64,000 nucleotides of DNA from Microbacterium luticocti DSM 19459 (GTDB lineage: Bacteria; Actinomycetota; Actinomycetes; Actinomycetales; Microbacteriaceae). The position numbers were made by a program, and so were the translations under genes. A model generated the notes under the pieces. The model did not search any database. It had not been told where the DNA came from and was given only the letters and a program-made list of their open reading frames with translations. Numbering within the stretch: the first letter of the stretch is position 1; each line of letters starts with the position of its first letter. The DNA lies in the NCBI RefSeq assembly GCF_000422405.1, contig NZ_AULS01000004.1, positions 124,001 through 188,000 on the forward strand, given 5' to 3'. This document shows, piece by piece, positions 27,998 to 36,400 of this stretch.

Positions 27998-28888
27998 ATG
28001 CGCAAGGGCATCCGCAACTGGGGACCGCCGCTGCTGTTGATCTCGCCGACCATCGTGCTGATCGGCATCTTCGTCTACGTCCTCATCGGCGTGAACATCT
28101 CCACCGCGATGACCAAGGACTCGGCCCTGTCGGCGTCGGAGTTCGTGGGCCTGGCGAACTTCGGTGACCTGCTCACCGAGCCGCGCTTTCTGCACTCACT
28201 GGCCAACCTCGGCATCTTCACCGTGTTCTTCATGGTGGGCACGATGCTGTTCGGGTTCTTGTGGGCGTGGATGCTCGACAAGGGCGTGACGGCCGAGGGA
28301 GCGTTTCGATCCATCTATCTGTTCCCGATGGCCGTCTCGTTCGTGGCGTCCGGTGTCGTCTGGCGGTGGCTGCTCAGCTCCGCCAAGGATGACCGCGCCT
28401 CGGGCCTGAACCGGCTGCTGCAGGCGATCGGCCTGGGCGGCCTGCAGAACGACTGGTACAACACCCCGCTGTGGGGCATGGCGGCCATGGCGATGCCGGC
28501 GATCTGGCAGCTGGCCGGCTACGTGATGGCCCTGTTCCTGTCGGGCTTCCGTGGCATCCCCGACGAACTGCGTGAGGCCGCCCGCATGGACGGCGCCAGC
28601 GAATGGAAGCTGTACCGGCATGTGATCTTTCCGCAGCTGAGCCCGGTCGCCCTGTCGGCGCTGGTGATCGTCGCGCACATGTCGCTGAAGGTGTTCGACC
28701 TGATCATGGCGATCACCGGGTCGGTGTACATCACCGAGGTGCCGGCGACCTACATGTGGGTGGCGCTCACCGGAGCCGAGTACGGCAAGGCGTCCGCGAT
28801 CGCGACGATCCTGCTGCTGCTGGTGTGCGTGTTCATCGTGCCGTACCTGATCTACACCGCCCGCGCCGAGAGGAAGGCCCGCCGATGA
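27998..28888 (+). CDS. Sugar ABC transporter permease (MalF-like)
   Basis: A 296-residue inner-membrane permease with six predicted helices, starting LLLISPTIVLIGIFVYVLI. The cytoplasmic EAA loop that docks the ATPase reads ELREAARMDGASEWKLYRHV near residue 190. The ATG at 27998 has AAGGAGGA at ideal distance. It forms the heterodimeric channel with the MalG-like permease, whose start overlaps its stop codon. Length fits CUT1 permeases without the extra MalF external domain. Confidence 0.93.
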   Translation: MRKGIRNWGPPLLLISPTIVLIGIFVYVLIGVNISTAMTKDSALSASEFVGLANFGDLLTEPRFLHSLANLGIFTVFFMVGTMLFGFLWAWMLDKGVTAEGAFRSIYLFPMAVSFVASGVVWRWLLSSAKDDRASGLNRLLQAIGLGGLQNDWYNTPLWGMAAMAMPAIWQLAGYVMALFLSGFRGIPDELREAARMDGASEWKLYRHVIFPQLSPVALSALVIVAHMSLKVFDLIMAITGSVYITEVPATYMWVALTGAEYGKASAIATILLLLVCVFIVPYLIYTARAERKARR

Positions 28889-29802
28889 CCGTCGCCACCG
28901 GAATCGAGCGCCGCGCCCCGCTGGATGTCGGCGTCCCCACCGCACACAAGACCCGCGCCCGCGTCGGCCGCACCGCCAAATACGTCATCCTGCTGCTGTT
29001 CGTGGTGATCGTGCTGATGCCGGTGTACGTGCTGCTGGTGACGAGCCTGAAGCCCCCGTCGGACGTCTCGGCCGCGACATCCTGGTCACTGCCGCTGCGC
29101 TGGCCGTGGCAGGCCGGCCCCGACGGGATGACCGGGTTCGACAACTGGGCCGCCGCCTGGAACACCCTGGCCGCACCGATCGGACGCACGTTCCTGCTGG
29201 CGATCCCCGCCGCGATCATCTCGGCGATGCTCGGCTCGATGAACGGGTTCGTGCTCAGCCGCTGGAAGTTCCCGTACGCGAACATCGTGTTCACCCTGAT
29301 CCTGTTCGGCATGTTCATCCCGTACCAGGCGATCATGGTGCCGCTGGTGCAGATGAAGACGTCGCTGGGGATGCCCAGCAACATCCTCACCCTGCTGATC
29401 GTGCACATCATCTACGGTCTGCCGATCTGCACGCTGATCTTCCGCAACTACTACGAGGGCGTGCCGAACGAACTCATGGAGGCCTCGCGCGTGGACGGCG
29501 CCGGCATGCTGGGCTCGTACTGGCGCATCATCCTGCCGCTGTCGCTGCCCGGGTTCGTGGTGACGATCATCTGGCAGTTCACCTCGGCGTGGAACGACTA
29601 CCTGTTCGCGCTCTTCCTGTCGGACGCGAACCAGGGGCCGGTGTCGCTGTCGCTGGTGAACCTGTCGCAGGGCGCGCAGCTGTCGAACTACGGCGCGTCG
29701 ATGGCGGGGGCACTGATCGCGTCGCTGCCGACCCTGGTGGTCTACATCATCCTCGGCAAGTACTTCATCGGCGGACTGATGAGCGGGTCGGTCAAGTCGT
29801 GA
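28885..29802 (+). CDS. Sugar ABC transporter permease (MalG-like)
   Basis: A 305-residue permease, partner of the preceding MalF-like subunit. After a 35-residue basic cytoplasmic tail come six helices beginning YVILLLFVVIVLMPVYVLLV. The EAA loop is NELMEASRVDGAGMLGSYWR, and the protein ends with the typical YFIGGLMSGSVKS. Its ATG overlaps the upstream stop (ATGA), and its own stop overlaps the kinase start (GTGA). The three genes are therefore translationally coupled. Confidence 0.93.
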   Translation: MTVATGIERRAPLDVGVPTAHKTRARVGRTAKYVILLLFVVIVLMPVYVLLVTSLKPPSDVSAATSWSLPLRWPWQAGPDGMTGFDNWAAAWNTLAAPIGRTFLLAIPAAIISAMLGSMNGFVLSRWKFPYANIVFTLILFGMFIPYQAIMVPLVQMKTSLGMPSNILTLLIVHIIYGLPICTLIFRNYYEGVPNELMEASRVDGAGMLGSYWRIILPLSLPGFVVTIIWQFTSAWNDYLFALFLSDANQGPVSLSLVNLSQGAQLSNYGASMAGALIASLPTLVVYIILGKYFIGGLMSGSVKS

Positions 29803-30695
29803 CCGACCTCGCCCTGGCCGTCGACCTGGGCGGCACGAAGGTCGAGGCCGCCCTGGTGGATGCCACCGGCACGGTGTTGCCCGGAACCCGCCACCGCCGT
29901 CCCACCGGACCCGACGCCACACCCGAGCTGCTGCACGGGGCACTGATCCAGGTCGTGCGGCAGGCCGCCGCGAACGCGCCGGGCCCGGTGCGCGGTGTCG
30001 GGATCGGCAGCGCCGGACCCATCGACCACGCCGCGGGAACGATCATGCCGGTCAACATGCCGGCGCTGCGCGGGATGGGGCTGAAGGACGCCGTCGTCGA
30101 CGCCGCCGCCCGGGCCGGGCTGGACGGCGTGCCGGTGCACCTGGGGCACGACGGCGGATGCCTCGCCCTGGCCGAATCGTGGGTCGGCGCGACGCGCGGC
30201 GCGCGCGCGTCGCTGGCGTTCGTGGTGTCGACCGGGATCGGCGGCGGGTTCATCCTCGACGGGCACCTGGTCTCGGGCGCGACCGGCAACGCCGGGCACC
30301 TCGGTCAGATGCACTCCGAGAACGGTCGGTGCCTGGAACGGGTCGCGTCCGGGCCGGCGAGCGTCGACTGGGCGCGGGAGCACGGCTGGGACGGCGACAG
30401 CGGTGAACAGCTGGGGCGGGACGCGGCATCCGGTGACAGGGTCGCCCGCGCCGCGATCGAGCGGTCGGCCGGCGCCGTTGGAGAGGCGCTCGCCGATGTG
30501 GCGGCCCTGGTCGACCTCGAGGTGATCGCCGTCGGCGGCGGGTTCTCGCACGTGTCGGACGACTACGTCGCCATGGTCGGCGCCGCGCTGCGCTCGGCCG
30601 CCGTGCTGGACTATGCGCGCGCCGCGCGGGTGGTTCCCAGCGGGCTGCACGGCGACGGACCGCTGGTCGGCGCCGCCGCGCTCGTGCTGCGCTGA
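29799..30695 (+). CDS. ROK-family sugar kinase without the usual zinc motif
   Basis: A 298-residue ROK protein, probably the kinase that phosphorylates the imported sugar. The phosphate loop DLGGTKVEAALVD is at residues 9-21 and VGIGSAGPIDHAAGTI follows. STGIGGGFILDGHLVSGATG leads to the sugar-contacting NAGHLGQ. In most ROK kinases the next segment carries the zinc site CXCGXXGC. Here it is shortened to ENGRCLERVASG, keeping only the last cysteine. The GTG at 29799 overlaps the permease stop. No DNA-binding domain is present, so it is a kinase rather than a ROK repressor. Its place at the end of the operon fits that role; the substrate is unknown. Confidence 0.85.
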   Translation: MTDLALAVDLGGTKVEAALVDATGTVLPGTRHRRPTGPDATPELLHGALIQVVRQAAANAPGPVRGVGIGSAGPIDHAAGTIMPVNMPALRGMGLKDAVVDAAARAGLDGVPVHLGHDGGCLALAESWVGATRGARASLAFVVSTGIGGGFILDGHLVSGATGNAGHLGQMHSENGRCLERVASGPASVDWAREHGWDGDSGEQLGRDAASGDRVARAAIERSAGAVGEALADVAALVDLEVIAVGGGFSHVSDDYVAMVGAALRSAAVLDYARAARVVPSGLHGDGPLVGAAALVLR

Positions 30696-30786
30696 CGCTC
30701 TCGTGCTGCGCTTGCGGCCGGGGCGCCGTGCGCGTGGGGCCGGGCGGCGCAGTTGTGCGCACCCGCCGCCCGCGCTGACCCGCCCG

Positions 30787-30918
30787 TCACTCGTCGCGGT
30801 CGCGGCCCCGGTCCTTGCGGCCGTAGCGGCGGATGTACTGCACGACGAACACGACGAGCGTGCCGGCGAGCACCAACGTGGTCGTGGCGAACAGCAGCGT
30901 CTGCTCGAGCTCATTCAC
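30787..30918 (-). CDS. Small single-span membrane protein, 43 aa
   Basis: A 43-residue open frame starting with GTG at 30918 and ending TGA at 30789-30787. It encodes a short acidic N-terminus (NELEQT), one hydrophobic helix (LLFATTTLVLAGTLVVFVVQ) and a strongly charged tail (IRRYGRKDRGRDRDE). The helix and tail give a classic N-out/C-in small membrane protein. It starts 12 bp after the stop of the HAD phosphatase gene on the same strand, so it is probably co-transcribed. No clear ribosome site is visible, and the start relies on coupling. I do not recognise a family; the hydrophobic-then-charged pattern makes chance unlikely. Confidence 0.6.
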   Translation of the reverse strand: MNELEQTLLFATTTLVLAGTLVVFVVQYIRRYGRKDRGRDRDE

Positions 30919-30930
30919 GCCGCACCCCGT

Positions 30931-31722
30931 TCATGCGCCGGATGCCTCGGGCTCGACGAGCTCGGCGACCGAGTCCACGATCTCGTCGGGCCGGAACGGG
31001 TAGCGCTCGATCTCGGAGCGGTCGCTGATGCCGGTGAGCACGAGCACGGTGTGCAGCCCCGCCTCGATGCCGGCGATGACGTCGGTGTCCATCCGGTCGC
31101 CGATCATGCCGGTGTTCTCGGAGTGCGCCCCGATCTGGTTCATCGCCGAGCGGAACATCATCGGGTTCGGCTTGCCGACCACGTACGGCTCCTTGCCGGT
31201 CGCCTTGGTGATCAGCGCCGCGAACGAGCCCGTCGCCGGCACCACACCCGAGGGGGTCGGGCCGGTGGCATCCGGATTCGTCACGATGAACCGCGCGCCC
31301 GCGTTGATGAACCGGATCGCCTGGGTGATGGCCTCGAACGAGTACTGCCGGGTCTCGCCGACGACCACGTAGTCGGGCTGGGTCTCGGTCATGATGAACC
31401 CGGCTTCGTGCAGCGCCGTGGTCAGCCCCGCCTCGCCGATCACGAACGCCGAGCCGCCGGGCATCTGCGACTTGAGGAACTGAGCTGTCGCCAGCGCGGA
31501 CGTCCAGATGCGGTCCTCGGGCACGTCCAGACCCGAGCGGGCCAGCCGTGCAGACAGATCGCGGCGCGTGAAGATCGGGTTGTTCGTCAGCACCAGGAAC
31601 GGGATGCCCCGATCCCGCCACTGTGCGAGCAGTTCTGCGGCTCCGGGGATCGGCCGGTTCTCGTGCACCAGCACGCCGTCCATATCGGTCAGCCAGCAGT
31701 CGATGTCCGCGCGTGTCCGCAT
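30931..31722 (-). CDS. HAD-IIA family hydrolase (NagD/PNPase-like)
   Basis: A 263-residue HAD-superfamily phosphatase of class IIA, related to NagD, p-nitrophenyl phosphatases and 2-phosphoglycolate phosphatase. Motif I is CWLTDMDGVLVHENRPIPGA, with nucleophile Asp13 and the acid two residues on. Motif II is FLVLTNNP, the lysine of motif III sits in YVVGKPNPMMF, and motif IV is MIGDRMDTDVIAGIEAGL. The C2-type cap lies between. The ATG at 31722 has TAGGCT six bases upstream (leaderless). It is divergent from the SDR gene. Its neighbour, the sugar operon, converges on it, so a role in sugar-phosphate clean-up is possible but unproven. Confidence 0.9.
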   Translation of the reverse strand: MRTRADIDCWLTDMDGVLVHENRPIPGAAELLAQWRDRGIPFLVLTNNPIFTRRDLSARLARSGLDVPEDRIWTSALATAQFLKSQMPGGSAFVIGEAGLTTALHEAGFIMTETQPDYVVVGETRQYSFEAITQAIRFINAGARFIVTNPDATGPTPSGVVPATGSFAALITKATGKEPYVVGKPNPMMFRSAMNQIGAHSENTGMIGDRMDTDVIAGIEAGLHTVLVLTGISDRSEIERYPFRPDEIVDSVAELVEPEASGA

Positions 31723-31797
31723 GCGGTCAGCCTACCCAGCGGGCGCGTCGCGCGCCCTCTCATCGCGATCATGCCGCAACGGGCATAGGCTCTGAGT

Positions 31798-32766
31798 GTG
31801 GCGCAGAACGGGTGGGATCCGCAGCGCCTGCCCGACCTGAGCGGCAGGCGCTTTCTGGTGACCGGTTCCACGCGTGGCCTGGGGTATTTCGCCACCGAGC
31901 AGCTCGTGCGCGCGGGCGCCCACGTGATCATGACCGGACGCAACCCGAACCGGCTGCAGGCGGCACACGCGGCGATCGAACGACGGGTGGGGGATGCCTC
32001 GGGCGGTGACGTGGAGACGCTGCTGCTGGACACCAGCAACTTCGGTTCGGTGCGTGCCGCCGCTGCCACCGCGCGCGGTCGTGGGCCGCTGCACGGGCTG
32101 CTGCTGAACGCCGGCATCGTGCACCCGCCCAAGCAGCGCCGCACCGCCGGCGGGCACGAGCTGGTGTTCGCCACGAACGTGCTCGGACATTTCGCCCTGG
32201 CCGGCGAGCTGCTGCAGAACCTCGCCGTCGTGAACGGGCGGATGGTGTGGATCGGCAGCATGTCGACCTCGCTCGGCGATTACGAACCGATCGATGTCGA
32301 ACTGGCCGAGGGATACACCCCGTGGCGCGCGTACGTGCAGTCGAAGGTCGCCACCACGGTGCTCGGGCTCGAGGCCGACCGGCGGCTGCGGGATGCCGGG
32401 GTCCCCGCATCCAGTGTCGTCGCCCACCCCGGCTATTCCATCAGCGGGCGCACCACCGGGGTGCGCGGTGTGAACGAGCCGTCGCGGATGACCCGGTTCG
32501 TCGACAATCTGCAGACCCCGTTCTCACAGTCCAAAGAGCGCGGTGCGCGCAGCCTGGTGCGTGCCCTGATCGACCCTGCGATCGCCGGCGGCGAGTTCTG
32601 GGGTCCCCGGTTCGTCGTGCACGGCGCCCCGCACCGCGGTCGGCCCGCCAAGCTCACCCGCAGCCCGGAGCTCGGGCAACGCCTCTGGGAGTACTGCGAG
32701 AACGCCACCCGGGTGCGCTGGCCGTTCGAGAAGGCCGCGAAGGCCCGGCGCCGGTTCCGCGGATGA
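31798..32766 (+). CDS. Short-chain dehydrogenase/reductase
   Basis: A 322-residue NAD(P)-dependent SDR of the longer, retinol-dehydrogenase/protochlorophyllide-reductase-like type. The cofactor loop TGSTRGLG is at residues 22-29, LLLNAGIV carries the NAG motif, and the catalytic pair is Tyr179/Lys183 in AYVQSK. The C-terminal extension ends FEKAAKARRRFRG. The GTG at 31798 is supported by TAGGCT six bases upstream. Its stop overlaps the start of the VIT1-type transporter gene (ATGA), so the two are coupled, although no functional link is obvious. The substrate is unknown. Confidence 0.88.
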   Translation: MAQNGWDPQRLPDLSGRRFLVTGSTRGLGYFATEQLVRAGAHVIMTGRNPNRLQAAHAAIERRVGDASGGDVETLLLDTSNFGSVRAAAATARGRGPLHGLLLNAGIVHPPKQRRTAGGHELVFATNVLGHFALAGELLQNLAVVNGRMVWIGSMSTSLGDYEPIDVELAEGYTPWRAYVQSKVATTVLGLEADRRLRDAGVPASSVVAHPGYSISGRTTGVRGVNEPSRMTRFVDNLQTPFSQSKERGARSLVRALIDPAIAGGEFWGPRFVVHGAPHRGRPAKLTRSPELGQRLWEYCENATRVRWPFEKAAKARRRFRG

Positions 32767-33449
32767 GAGAGCCGGTGGCATCCGGGCGTCGTGGCTGGGA
32801 TGCCGCGACCCTTCGCTCGTGGGCGGTGGACGCGAACGACGGGATCATCGCCACGGCGGGCATCCTCGAAGGCTTCGCCGGTGCCGGGGCGGCCGACCGG
32901 GTGCTGGTGACGGCGGCCGCCATGGCGATGATCGCCGGTGCGCTCAGTCTGGGCGGCACGAAGTGGGCCGAGGCCGCCGCCGAACGTGAGGCGCAGCTGC
33001 GGATCGCCGCCGCCGAGCAGGCCGAGCTGGCCGCGAACCCCGAGCACGAGATCGCCGAACTGGTCGCACACTACGAGGCCAAGGGGCTGGACGCCGACCT
33101 GGCGCGACGGGTCGCCGAGCAGCTGTCGGCCGCCGACCCGCTGGGGGCACAGCTGGAGAGTGAGTACGGCATCGACGAGGTGATGACGGTGCGCGAGACG
33201 GTGACCGCCGGCATCGGTGCCGGTAGCGCGTTCCTCGTGGGCGCACTGATCCCGTTTCTGATCGCACTGTTCGTTCCGGCGCTGGAGTTCTGGGTGATCC
33301 TGGCGACGGTGGTGGTCTCGCTGATCGTGGTCTCGGTCATCGCGGCCCGCACCGGCCGGCTCTCGGTGCGCCGCACCATCGTCCGTTCGCTCGGCGTGGG
33401 CCTGGGTACCGCGCTGATCAGCTACCTCGTCGGGCTGCTGTTGTTCTGA
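32763..33449 (+). CDS. VIT1/CCC1 family transporter (Fe/Mn)
   Basis: A 228-residue membrane protein of the VIT1/CCC1/nodulin-21 group, which moves Fe2+ or Mn2+ out of the cytoplasm. Five helices are expected: the first around VDANDGIIATAGILEGFAGA, the second in AMIAGALSLGGTKWAE. Next comes a soluble, Glu-rich metal-binding helical segment (AAEREAQLRIAAAEQAELAA), and three further helices end with LGVGLGTALISYLVGLLLF. It is coupled to the SDR gene and convergent with mntR. With mntR and mntH it forms a manganese/iron import-export group. Confidence 0.88.
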   Translation: MREPVASGRRGWDAATLRSWAVDANDGIIATAGILEGFAGAGAADRVLVTAAAMAMIAGALSLGGTKWAEAAAEREAQLRIAAAEQAELAANPEHEIAELVAHYEAKGLDADLARRVAEQLSAADPLGAQLESEYGIDEVMTVRETVTAGIGAGSAFLVGALIPFLIALFVPALEFWVILATVVVSLIVVSVIAARTGRLSVRRTIVRSLGVGLGTALISYLVGLLLF

Positions 33450-33493
33450 CCCGGGCGTGGTCAGGACCGGGCGTGGAACGGTGTGCCCGCCGT

Positions 33494-34132
33494 TCAGGCG
33501 GAGAGCCAGATGGCGTCGGCGGCACCGTCGGGGATCGCGACGGGGGCGGCATCGGCCACCCGCACCATCTCGGGCCCGATCACCTCGATCGTGCTGCCGA
33601 TGCGCAGCCCGGCGTCTTCGACCGCGCGCAGCAGCCGCGGGTCGCGGTCACTCACCCGCAGCACCCGGCCGTGGTGCCCCGGCGCGGCGTCGCGCAGCAG
33701 CACGAACGCTTCGCGGTGCACGTGCCCGTCGGCATCGGGGATCGCATCGCCGTGCGGGTCGATGCGGGGGTGGCCGAGCCGTGCGTCGATGCCCTCCAGC
33801 AGGCGGTCGCTGATCGCGTGCTCGAGCACCTCGGCCTCGTCGTGCACCTCGTCCCAGGCGTAGCCGAACTCTTCGACCAGCCAGGTCTCGATCAGCCGGT
33901 GCCTCCGGATGATGCCCGCCGCGCGCCGCCGGCCGTCGTCGGTCAGCGCGATCGGCCCGTAGGGCCGGTGCGTGACCAGCCCCTGTGCCGCGAGCTTCTG
34001 CACCATCTCGGTCACGCTCGAAGGCGCAAGCCCCAGCACCGACGCCAGCTGCGACGGCGTGATGCGTGCATCCTGCCACTCGGTGTGGTGGTAGATGGTC
34101 TTCAGGTAGTCGTCGACGGCGGGGGAGGGCAC
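33494..34132 (-). CDS. mntR: DtxR/MntR-family metal-dependent repressor
   Basis: A 212-residue regulator of the DtxR family. The winged helix-turn-helix reads ITPSQLASVLGLAPSSVTEM, followed by the dimerisation/metal-binding domain LVEEFGYAWDEVHDEAEVLEHAISD, whose Glu and His residues are the usual ligands, and a C-terminal SH3-like FeoA domain. It lies 40 bp downstream of mntH on the same strand and is most likely the manganese-responsive MntR that binds the twin TTTCGG-N4-CCGAAA sites at mntH. An iron-responsive IdeR role is less likely given this context. Its own GTG has TACCCT six bases upstream. Confidence 0.87.
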   Translation of the reverse strand: MPSPAVDDYLKTIYHHTEWQDARITPSQLASVLGLAPSSVTEMVQKLAAQGLVTHRPYGPIALTDDGRRRAAGIIRRHRLIETWLVEEFGYAWDEVHDEAEVLEHAISDRLLEGIDARLGHPRIDPHGDAIPDADGHVHREAFVLLRDAAPGHHGRVLRVSDRDPRLLRAVEDAGLRIGSTIEVIGPEMVRVADAAPVAIPDGAADAIWLSA

Positions 34133-34172
34133 GCCCCCAGGGTATACGCGCCACGTGTCGGCACCCTGGGCG

Positions 34173-35462
34173 TCAGGCCCCGGTGAGAACGAGCACCAGC
34201 AGCATCCCGTTGAGCGCGATCAAGAAGACGGCCGCGAGCACTCCGAGCACGGTGGTCGCGGTGCGGTTGCGGTACCGGCCGAGCACCGCCCGTTGCGCGG
34301 TGAGCCGGATCAGCGGAACGAGCGCGAACGGGATGCCGAACGACAGCACGACCTGGCTGAGCACGAGCGAGGCGGTGGGATCGGCGCCGACCGCGAGCAG
34401 CCCGAGGGCGGGCACCAGCGAGATCACCCGGCGCAGCACGAGCGGCACGCGCACGTGCAGCAGGCCGTGCATGATCTCGGAGCCCGCATAGGCGCCCACC
34501 GAGGTGCTGGCAAGGCCGCTGGCGAGCAGGCCGACCGCGAACAGGGTGGCCACGATCGGGCCGATGCCGTCACGCAGCGCCGCGTACGCGCCCTCGAGCG
34601 AGTCGGTGCCGTGCGCGCCGGCGAGGTTCGCTGCGGCCAGCAGCAGGATGCACACGTTGACCGCCCCGGCCACGGCCATCGCGATCGACACATCCCACCG
34701 GGTGGCGCGCAGCAGCCGCGGCACCGGCGTGGCATCGGCCGCGAACCGGTCGCGCGACAGTGCCGAGTGCGCATAGATGGCGTGCGGCATGATCGTGGCC
34801 CCGAGAATGGATGCCGCCAGCAGCACGGATCCGGAATCCTCGAACCGCGGCACCAGCCCGCCGGCGATCCCGGTGCCGTCGGGCGGGGCGACGAACACAC
34901 CGGCGACGAACCCGATCGAGATGATCGCGACCAGGCCGATGACGATGAATTCGAAGGTCTGCGGGCCGCGGCGGGTGTGCACGACCAGCAGCGCGAGCGA
35001 GACGGCGCCGGTGATCAGCCCGCCCCACAGCAGGGGGATGTGAAACAGCAGCTGCAGGGCGACCGCGCCGCCGATCACCTCGGCGATGTCGGTGGCGATC
35101 GCCACCAACTCGGCCTGGGCCCAGTAGGCGCGGCGCGCCCAGGGGCGGCGGATGCGCTCGCCGAGCAGTTCGGGAAGGCTCTTCCCGGTCACCACGCCGA
35201 GCTTTGCCGACAGGTACTGCACGAGCCAGGCGATGAGGTTCGCGAGCACGACGACCCACACCAGCAGGTAGCCGTAGCGGGCGCCGGCGGTCATGTTGCT
35301 GGCGACGTTGCCGGGGTCGAGATAGGCGACGCCGGCGACCAGTGCCGGTCCGAGCAGCCACGCCGCGCGCGGGCGCGAGGTCAGCCCGTCCCGCACGCGC
35401 GTGGAGCGGACGCGGCGCCGACGTGCCGGGGCCGCGATACTCTGAGGTCGATCTTTCGGCAT
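34173..35462 (-). CDS. mntH: Nramp-family Mn2+ transporter
   Basis: A 429-residue proton-coupled Mn2+ (and Fe2+) importer of the Nramp family, with eleven predicted helices. Signature residues are DPGN at 49-52 in AYLDPGNVASNMTAGA, which co-ordinates the metal, and the helix-6 motif GATIMPHAIYAHSA. The cytoplasmic N-terminus is very basic (PARRRRVRSTRVRD). The ATG at 35462 lies inside a perfect TTTCGG-N4-CCGAAA palindrome, with -10 TATGAT six bases upstream, so the transcript should be leaderless. MntR bound there would block RNA polymerase and cover the start codon at once. mntR follows after 40 bp. Confidence 0.95.
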   Translation of the reverse strand: MPKDRPQSIAAPARRRRVRSTRVRDGLTSRPRAAWLLGPALVAGVAYLDPGNVASNMTAGARYGYLLVWVVVLANLIAWLVQYLSAKLGVVTGKSLPELLGERIRRPWARRAYWAQAELVAIATDIAEVIGGAVALQLLFHIPLLWGGLITGAVSLALLVVHTRRGPQTFEFIVIGLVAIISIGFVAGVFVAPPDGTGIAGGLVPRFEDSGSVLLAASILGATIMPHAIYAHSALSRDRFAADATPVPRLLRATRWDVSIAMAVAGAVNVCILLLAAANLAGAHGTDSLEGAYAALRDGIGPIVATLFAVGLLASGLASTSVGAYAGSEIMHGLLHVRVPLVLRRVISLVPALGLLAVGADPTASLVLSQVVLSFGIPFALVPLIRLTAQRAVLGRYRNRTATTVLGVLAAVFLIALNGMLLVLVLTGA

Positions 35463-35492
35463 ACCGAAATCATAGTCTTCGGTGCGCCGAAA
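35454..35492 (-). promoter_or_regulatory. mntH promoter with twin MntR-type operators
   Basis: Site 1, TTTCGG-CATA-CCGAAA (35454-35469), is a perfect palindrome that includes the mntH start codon. Site 2, CTTCGG-TGCG-CCGAAA (35477-35492), has one mismatch. Their centres are 23 bp apart. The -10 TATGAT (35474-35469, minus strand) lies between them, and the ATG follows after six bases. The regulator is inferred from the adjacent mntR. Confidence 0.8.
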
Positions 35493-35569
35493 TCTCGAGC
35501 TGCCGGCCCGTCTGGCGCCCGAGCGAGCCGGTGCGCTGTGCGAGGGCCGCGCGCCGCTACCCTGGTGCG

Positions 35570-36232
35570 GTGAGCGACCTGCCGCACGAGACCGCGCCCG
35601 ATCCCGCGCACGATCCGGTCGAGCACACGCACGGGGTCGGTCCGTGGCCCGGCGGCAGGGATGCGTGGCCGCAGGACGATCGGTACGACCCCGACCTGCT
35701 CGCGCACGGTGACCGGCGCAACGTGATCGACCGCTACCGCTATTGGCGCATGGAGGCGATCGTCGCCGACATCGACACCCGGCGACACGGGTTCCACGTT
35801 GCGATCGAGAACTGGCAGCACGACATGAACATCGGCTCGATCGTGCGCAGCGCCAATGCGTTCGGTGCGCACACCGTGCACATCGTCGGGCGCCGCCGCT
35901 GGAACCGTCGTGGGGCCATGGTAACCGACCGGTACCAGCATGTCGAGCACCACCCCGACATCGCGGCGTTCGCGCAGTGGGCGGATGCCGCCGGCCTGCC
36001 GATCATCGCGGTCGACAACGTCGCCGGGGCCGTGGCCCTGCCGGAGGCCGATCTACCGCAACGGTGTGTGCTGATGTTCGGCCAGGAGGGGCCCGGGCTC
36101 TCGCCGGAAGCGGTGGCCGTGGCATCCGGGATCGTCGAGATCACCCAATACGGCTCGACCCGTTCGATCAACGCGGGGGCGGCGGCCGCCGTGGTGATGT
36201 ACGAATGGTGCCGCCGCTGGGCGCGGCCGTAG
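35570..36232 (+). CDS. SPOUT (TrmH-type) RNA 2'-O-methyltransferase
   Basis: A 220-residue SpoU/TrmH methyltransferase that methylates a ribose 2'-OH in tRNA or rRNA using SAM. Motif 1 is NIGSIVRSANAFGAHTVHIVG, given as NIGSIVRSANAFG. Motif 2 is VLMFGQEGPGLSPEA, and motif 3 is YGSTRSINAGAAAAVVMYEW, which forms the trefoil knot. The N-terminal 60 residues are acidic and His-rich without a recognised domain. The GTG at 35570 has TACCCT six bases upstream. It is divergent from mntH but probably unrelated to metal control. The target nucleotide is unknown. Confidence 0.9.
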   Translation: MSDLPHETAPDPAHDPVEHTHGVGPWPGGRDAWPQDDRYDPDLLAHGDRRNVIDRYRYWRMEAIVADIDTRRHGFHVAIENWQHDMNIGSIVRSANAFGAHTVHIVGRRRWNRRGAMVTDRYQHVEHHPDIAAFAQWADAAGLPIIAVDNVAGAVALPEADLPQRCVLMFGQEGPGLSPEAVAVASGIVEITQYGSTRSINAGAAAAVVMYEWCRRWARP

Positions 36233-36235
36233 CCC

Positions 36236-36265
36236 GATGCCGCGGGGGCGCCGAACCGTAGCCCG
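36236..36265. repeat. 30-bp direct repeat flanking a palindromic element, left copy
   Basis: Starts GATGCCGCGGGGGCGCCG and ends CCGTAGCCCG. It matches 36401-36430 at 29 of 30 positions. The two copies bracket the four-arm element at 36330-36394. The last ten bases also repeat the stop region of the preceding TrmH gene (CCGTAGCCCG at 36227-36236). Confidence 0.8.
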
Positions 36266-36329
36266 GCGAGATCGTCCACCGCCACACGGCAGAGCCACGC
36301 ACAGCCCCGCGGCAGAGCCAGGCACGAGG

Positions 36330-36394
36330 ACAGGAGAAATCGCGGCGACAGGACGTGAGCGCGCTCCCAGCTCCTGATCTGGTGATTTCTCCTG
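36330..36394. repeat. 65-bp four-arm palindromic element, copy 5
   Basis: Outer arms CAGGAGAAATC (36330-36340) and GATTTCTCCTG (36384-36394) match perfectly. Inner arms are shorter: CAGGA (36348-36352) with TCCTG (36372-36376), and GAGCG with CGCTC next to the loop. It lies between the convergent TrmH gene and the membrane-protein gene and could act as a two-way terminator. Confidence 0.75.
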
Positions 36395-36400
36395 CTGCGG

